Below, piece by piece: positions 20,269-21,712 of a stretch of 21,712 nucleotides of DNA (position 1 is its first letter; each line of letters begins with the position of its first letter). Source of the stretch: PNKC01 sp039917655 (GTDB lineage: Bacteria > Chloroflexota > Dehalococcoidia > Tepidiformales > Tepidiformaceae); the NCBI GenBank assembly GCA_039917655.1, contig JBDSJC010000253.1, forward strand, positions 1 to 21,712, written 5' to 3'. A program made the position numbers and the translations under genes. A model generated the notes under the pieces. It had not been told where the DNA came from, did no database searches, and was given only the letters and a program-made list of their open reading frames with translations.

Positions 20269-20880
20269 TCAGGGCCGAACGTCCGCCGCGCACTTCGCTG
20301 CCGCGCGCACCATCGCGATCATGACGCAAACGATCTCGGCGTCGGTCACGTCTCCCGCGTCCGACAACGACTTCCAGGTTGTGAGCTGAAACGCATGCTG
20401 GACAGCCGCCTCCAGCAGGGCGCGGGAGGGTACCGGCTCGGGCCACCCACCGACGACCCCGTGAGCGGTCTCGACCAACGGGCGCATCGCGAGCGCCATA
20501 AGCTCAGCCAGCACTGGGACCTCCGGGGCGTCGCGATCGGCGAGCGACAGCAGCGGCCCACCGGCACGGAAATAGGCGTAGAGGTCTCCGAGCGCGACGG
20601 TCAGCCGCGCTTGGGGATCGGCGATTCGTTGCCACTTTTCCACATCCGGCATGGGGTACGTGGCCTGCACGTGCGCGGCACATGCCCGCACCAGGTCTGG
20701 ATTGCCGCCGGGGAAGTGGCGATAAACCGTCAGCCGTTGGACTCCCGCCTCAGCCGCAACCGCGGTGACCGTTGTCTCGGCCGCGCCGATCGTGCTATGC
20801 AGCCGGACAACGGCATCGGTGATTCGCTGCCGCGTCTCGGCAGCCGATTCGGCGCGCTTGCGCTGTGTGTAATCCCTCAC
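20269..20880 (-). CDS. TetR-family transcriptional regulator
   Basis: This 203-residue repressor-type regulator has an N-terminal TetR helix-turn-helix (ETRQRITDAVVRLH, then TTVTAVAAEAGVQRLTVYRHF), in which the F of 'YRHFP' closes the recognition segment. The C-terminal ~140 residues form the ligand-binding and dimerisation part, with no recognised pocket family. GTG 20880 is chosen, because the conserved RDYTQRKRAE lead-in starts there and the upstream in-frame TTG (20898) would add only six residues. It is divergent from the metallo-beta-lactamase-fold gene, with a palindrome in the gap, so it probably represses that gene. No effector can be inferred. Confidence 0.9.
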   Translation of the reverse strand: MRDYTQRKRAESAAETRQRITDAVVRLHSTIGAAETTVTAVAAEAGVQRLTVYRHFPGGNPDLVRACAAHVQATYPMPDVEKWQRIADPQARLTVALGDLYAYFRAGGPLLSLADRDAPEVPVLAELMALAMRPLVETAHGVVGGWPEPVPSRALLEAAVQHAFQLTTWKSLSDAGDVTDAEIVCVMIAMVRAAAKCAADVRP

Positions 20881-20911
20881 ACTTTCAGGGTACAGCAACG
20901 TGCAGTGAATG

Positions 20912-20941
20912 TTGACTTTGTGGCTGGGCGGCGCGTAGGGT
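20912..20941 (+). promoter_or_regulatory. Candidate promoter for the metallo-beta-lactamase-fold gene
   Basis: TTGACT (20912-20917), an 18-base spacer and TAGGGT (20936-20941). Start of transcription would fall near 20948, at the edge of the palindrome described next. The -10 match is weak. Confidence 0.35.
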
Positions 20942-20948
20942 GACGAAG

Positions 20949-20964
20949 TGAACAGTGCTGTTCA
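20949..20964. promoter_or_regulatory. Candidate TetR operator
   Basis: TGAACAGTGCTGTTCA has perfect 7-base arms around a central TG. It lies between the TetR gene and its divergent neighbour, 21 bases before the neighbour's ATG and just after its candidate promoter, where a bound dimer would block transcription. Confidence 0.6.
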
Positions 20965-20985
20965 TCGAAAGTGAGGCGCAAACCA

Positions 20986-21712
20986 ATGACGACGATCACC
21001 GAAATCGCCCCCGATGTCTTTCGCATCGCCACCTTCGTCCCGGAAGCGCAGATGTCGTTCAACCAATTCCTGGTGCGGGACGACGAGCCGCTGCTCTTCC
21101 ACACCGGCATGAAGGGGATGTTCCCCGTCGTCCGCGAGGCCGTGGCTACGCTCATCGACCCGGCAACCCTGCGCTGGATTGGCTTCAGCCACTTCGAAGC
21201 GGACGAATGCGGATCTCTGAACGAGTGGCTCAGCGCGGCGCCCGATGCCGCCGCGATCTGCAGCCTCGTCGGAGCGATAGTCAGCGTGAACGATTTCGCC
21301 GACCGGCCAGCGCGGCCGATGATGCACGACGAAGTGCTGTCCACCGGAAAGCACCGTTTCCGCTGGCGCCAGACGCCGCAGGTCCCCCACTGCTGGGAAG
21401 CCGGGCTGCTGTTCGAAGAGACCAACGGGACGCTCTTCTGCTCGGACCTCTTCCATCAACTCGGTGACCTTGTGCCGGTGACCGAATCGGACGTGATCGA
21501 GGCGTCGAAGCAGACGCTGGTGGAGTACGAAAGCTCGCCCTTTGCAAGCTACATGCCGTACACGCCCAACACCGGGACGATCCTCCACGGCCTGGCCGAC
21601 CTCAAGCCTCGCACATTGGCGACGATGCACGGTTCGACATTCGTGGGCGACGGCGAACGTGCCCTGCGCGACCTTGCCGGCGTGATGCGAGACGTGCTTG
21701 GTCAGGGCGCTG
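20986..21712 (+). CDS. Metallo-beta-lactamase-fold protein of the flavodiiron (ODP) type, C-terminus cut by window end
   Basis: At least 242 residues are visible, open to the end of the window. The fold matches the oxygen-binding diiron domain of flavodiiron proteins without an attached flavodoxin within the visible part. Metal ligands line up as His69-x-Glu71-x-Asp73 (HFEADEC), His135 (PQVPHCWEAG), Asp154 (FCSDLF) and His215 (ATMHGS). The spacings 66/19/61 fit those of flavodiiron enzymes. The residue after Asp73, usually His in HxExDH, is Glu here. Flavodiiron proteins reduce O2 or NO; an activity here is inference. ATG 20986 is preceded by GAGG, somewhat distant. It is probably repressed by the divergent TetR gene via a palindrome. 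Confidence 0.85.
   Translation, partial: MTTITEIAPDVFRIATFVPEAQMSFNQFLVRDDEPLLFHTGMKGMFPVVREAVATLIDPATLRWIGFSHFEADECGSLNEWLSAAPDAAAICSLVGAIVSVNDFADRPARPMMHDEVLSTGKHRFRWRQTPQVPHCWEAGLLFEETNGTLFCSDLFHQLGDLVPVTESDVIEASKQTLVEYESSPFASYMPYTPNTGTILHGLADLKPRTLATMHGSTFVGDGERALRDLAGVMRDVLGQGA

Noticed and set aside
1..21712. CRISPR array, tRNA, rRNA or intact insertion sequence
   Set aside because: No regular spacer-repeat pattern, cloverleaf, rRNA motif or transposase frame was seen.

Overview
This is a high-GC bacterial chromosome window. The lineage most consistent with it is a Chloroflexota-like Gram-positive-type or monoderm bacterium. The reasons are a split (b6/subunit IV-type) cytochrome bc operon with an unusual electron-carrier subunit, a compact Rho, a Tad-pilus gene, many GTG/TTG starts, and small desulforedoxin-like proteins. 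This assignment is inference from gene content; no marker gene was searched.

Layout. 1-437 (minus) is the N-terminal part of a TadG-like pilus protein running off the edge. 793-2454 (plus) is a two-gene unit: crotonase-family enzyme and alpha/beta hydrolase. 2484-5294 (minus) holds a membrane-anchored alpha/beta hydrolase, a frameshifted cupin remnant, a DUF1992 (DnaJC28-like) protein and a two-hotdog acyl-CoA thioesterase. 5364-5640 (minus) is a pair of tiny desulforedoxin/zinc-ribbon-like genes under a clear promoter. 5833-10131 (minus) is the energy-metabolism core: a short single-helix membrane protein, cytochrome b6-type subunit, subunit IV-type subunit, Tat-exported Rieske protein, and a 625-residue predicted lipoprotein that fuses a haem c domain, about six LysM repeats and an amicyanin-like blue-copper domain. 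One near-consensus promoter at 10223-10251 can drive the whole operon.

10332-14527 contains a GT2 polyprenyl-phosphate-type glycosyltransferase, rpsT, divergent rho (with a long C-rich leader) and a LysM/M23 endopeptidase. 14557-18027 (minus) has an SDR oxidoreductase and then an apparent operon of two tandem trypsin-like S1C/PDZ proteases without signal peptides followed by a LuxR-type regulator with a degenerate receiver domain. 18028-19013 is a decayed region with toxin-antitoxin-like gene fragments, a 10-bp tandem repeat and a long perfect hairpin. 19014-21712 carries two regulator/target pairs: truncated haemoglobin divergent from an HxlR regulator, and a TetR regulator divergent from a diiron-type metallo-beta-lactamase-fold protein. 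Each intergenic space has a palindromic candidate operator.

The strongest candidate for something undescribed is the haem c-LysM-cupredoxin fusion at the end of the bc operon. It looks like a membrane-anchored, peptidoglycan-binding electron wire that could take the place of cytochrome c1/f and its soluble acceptor.
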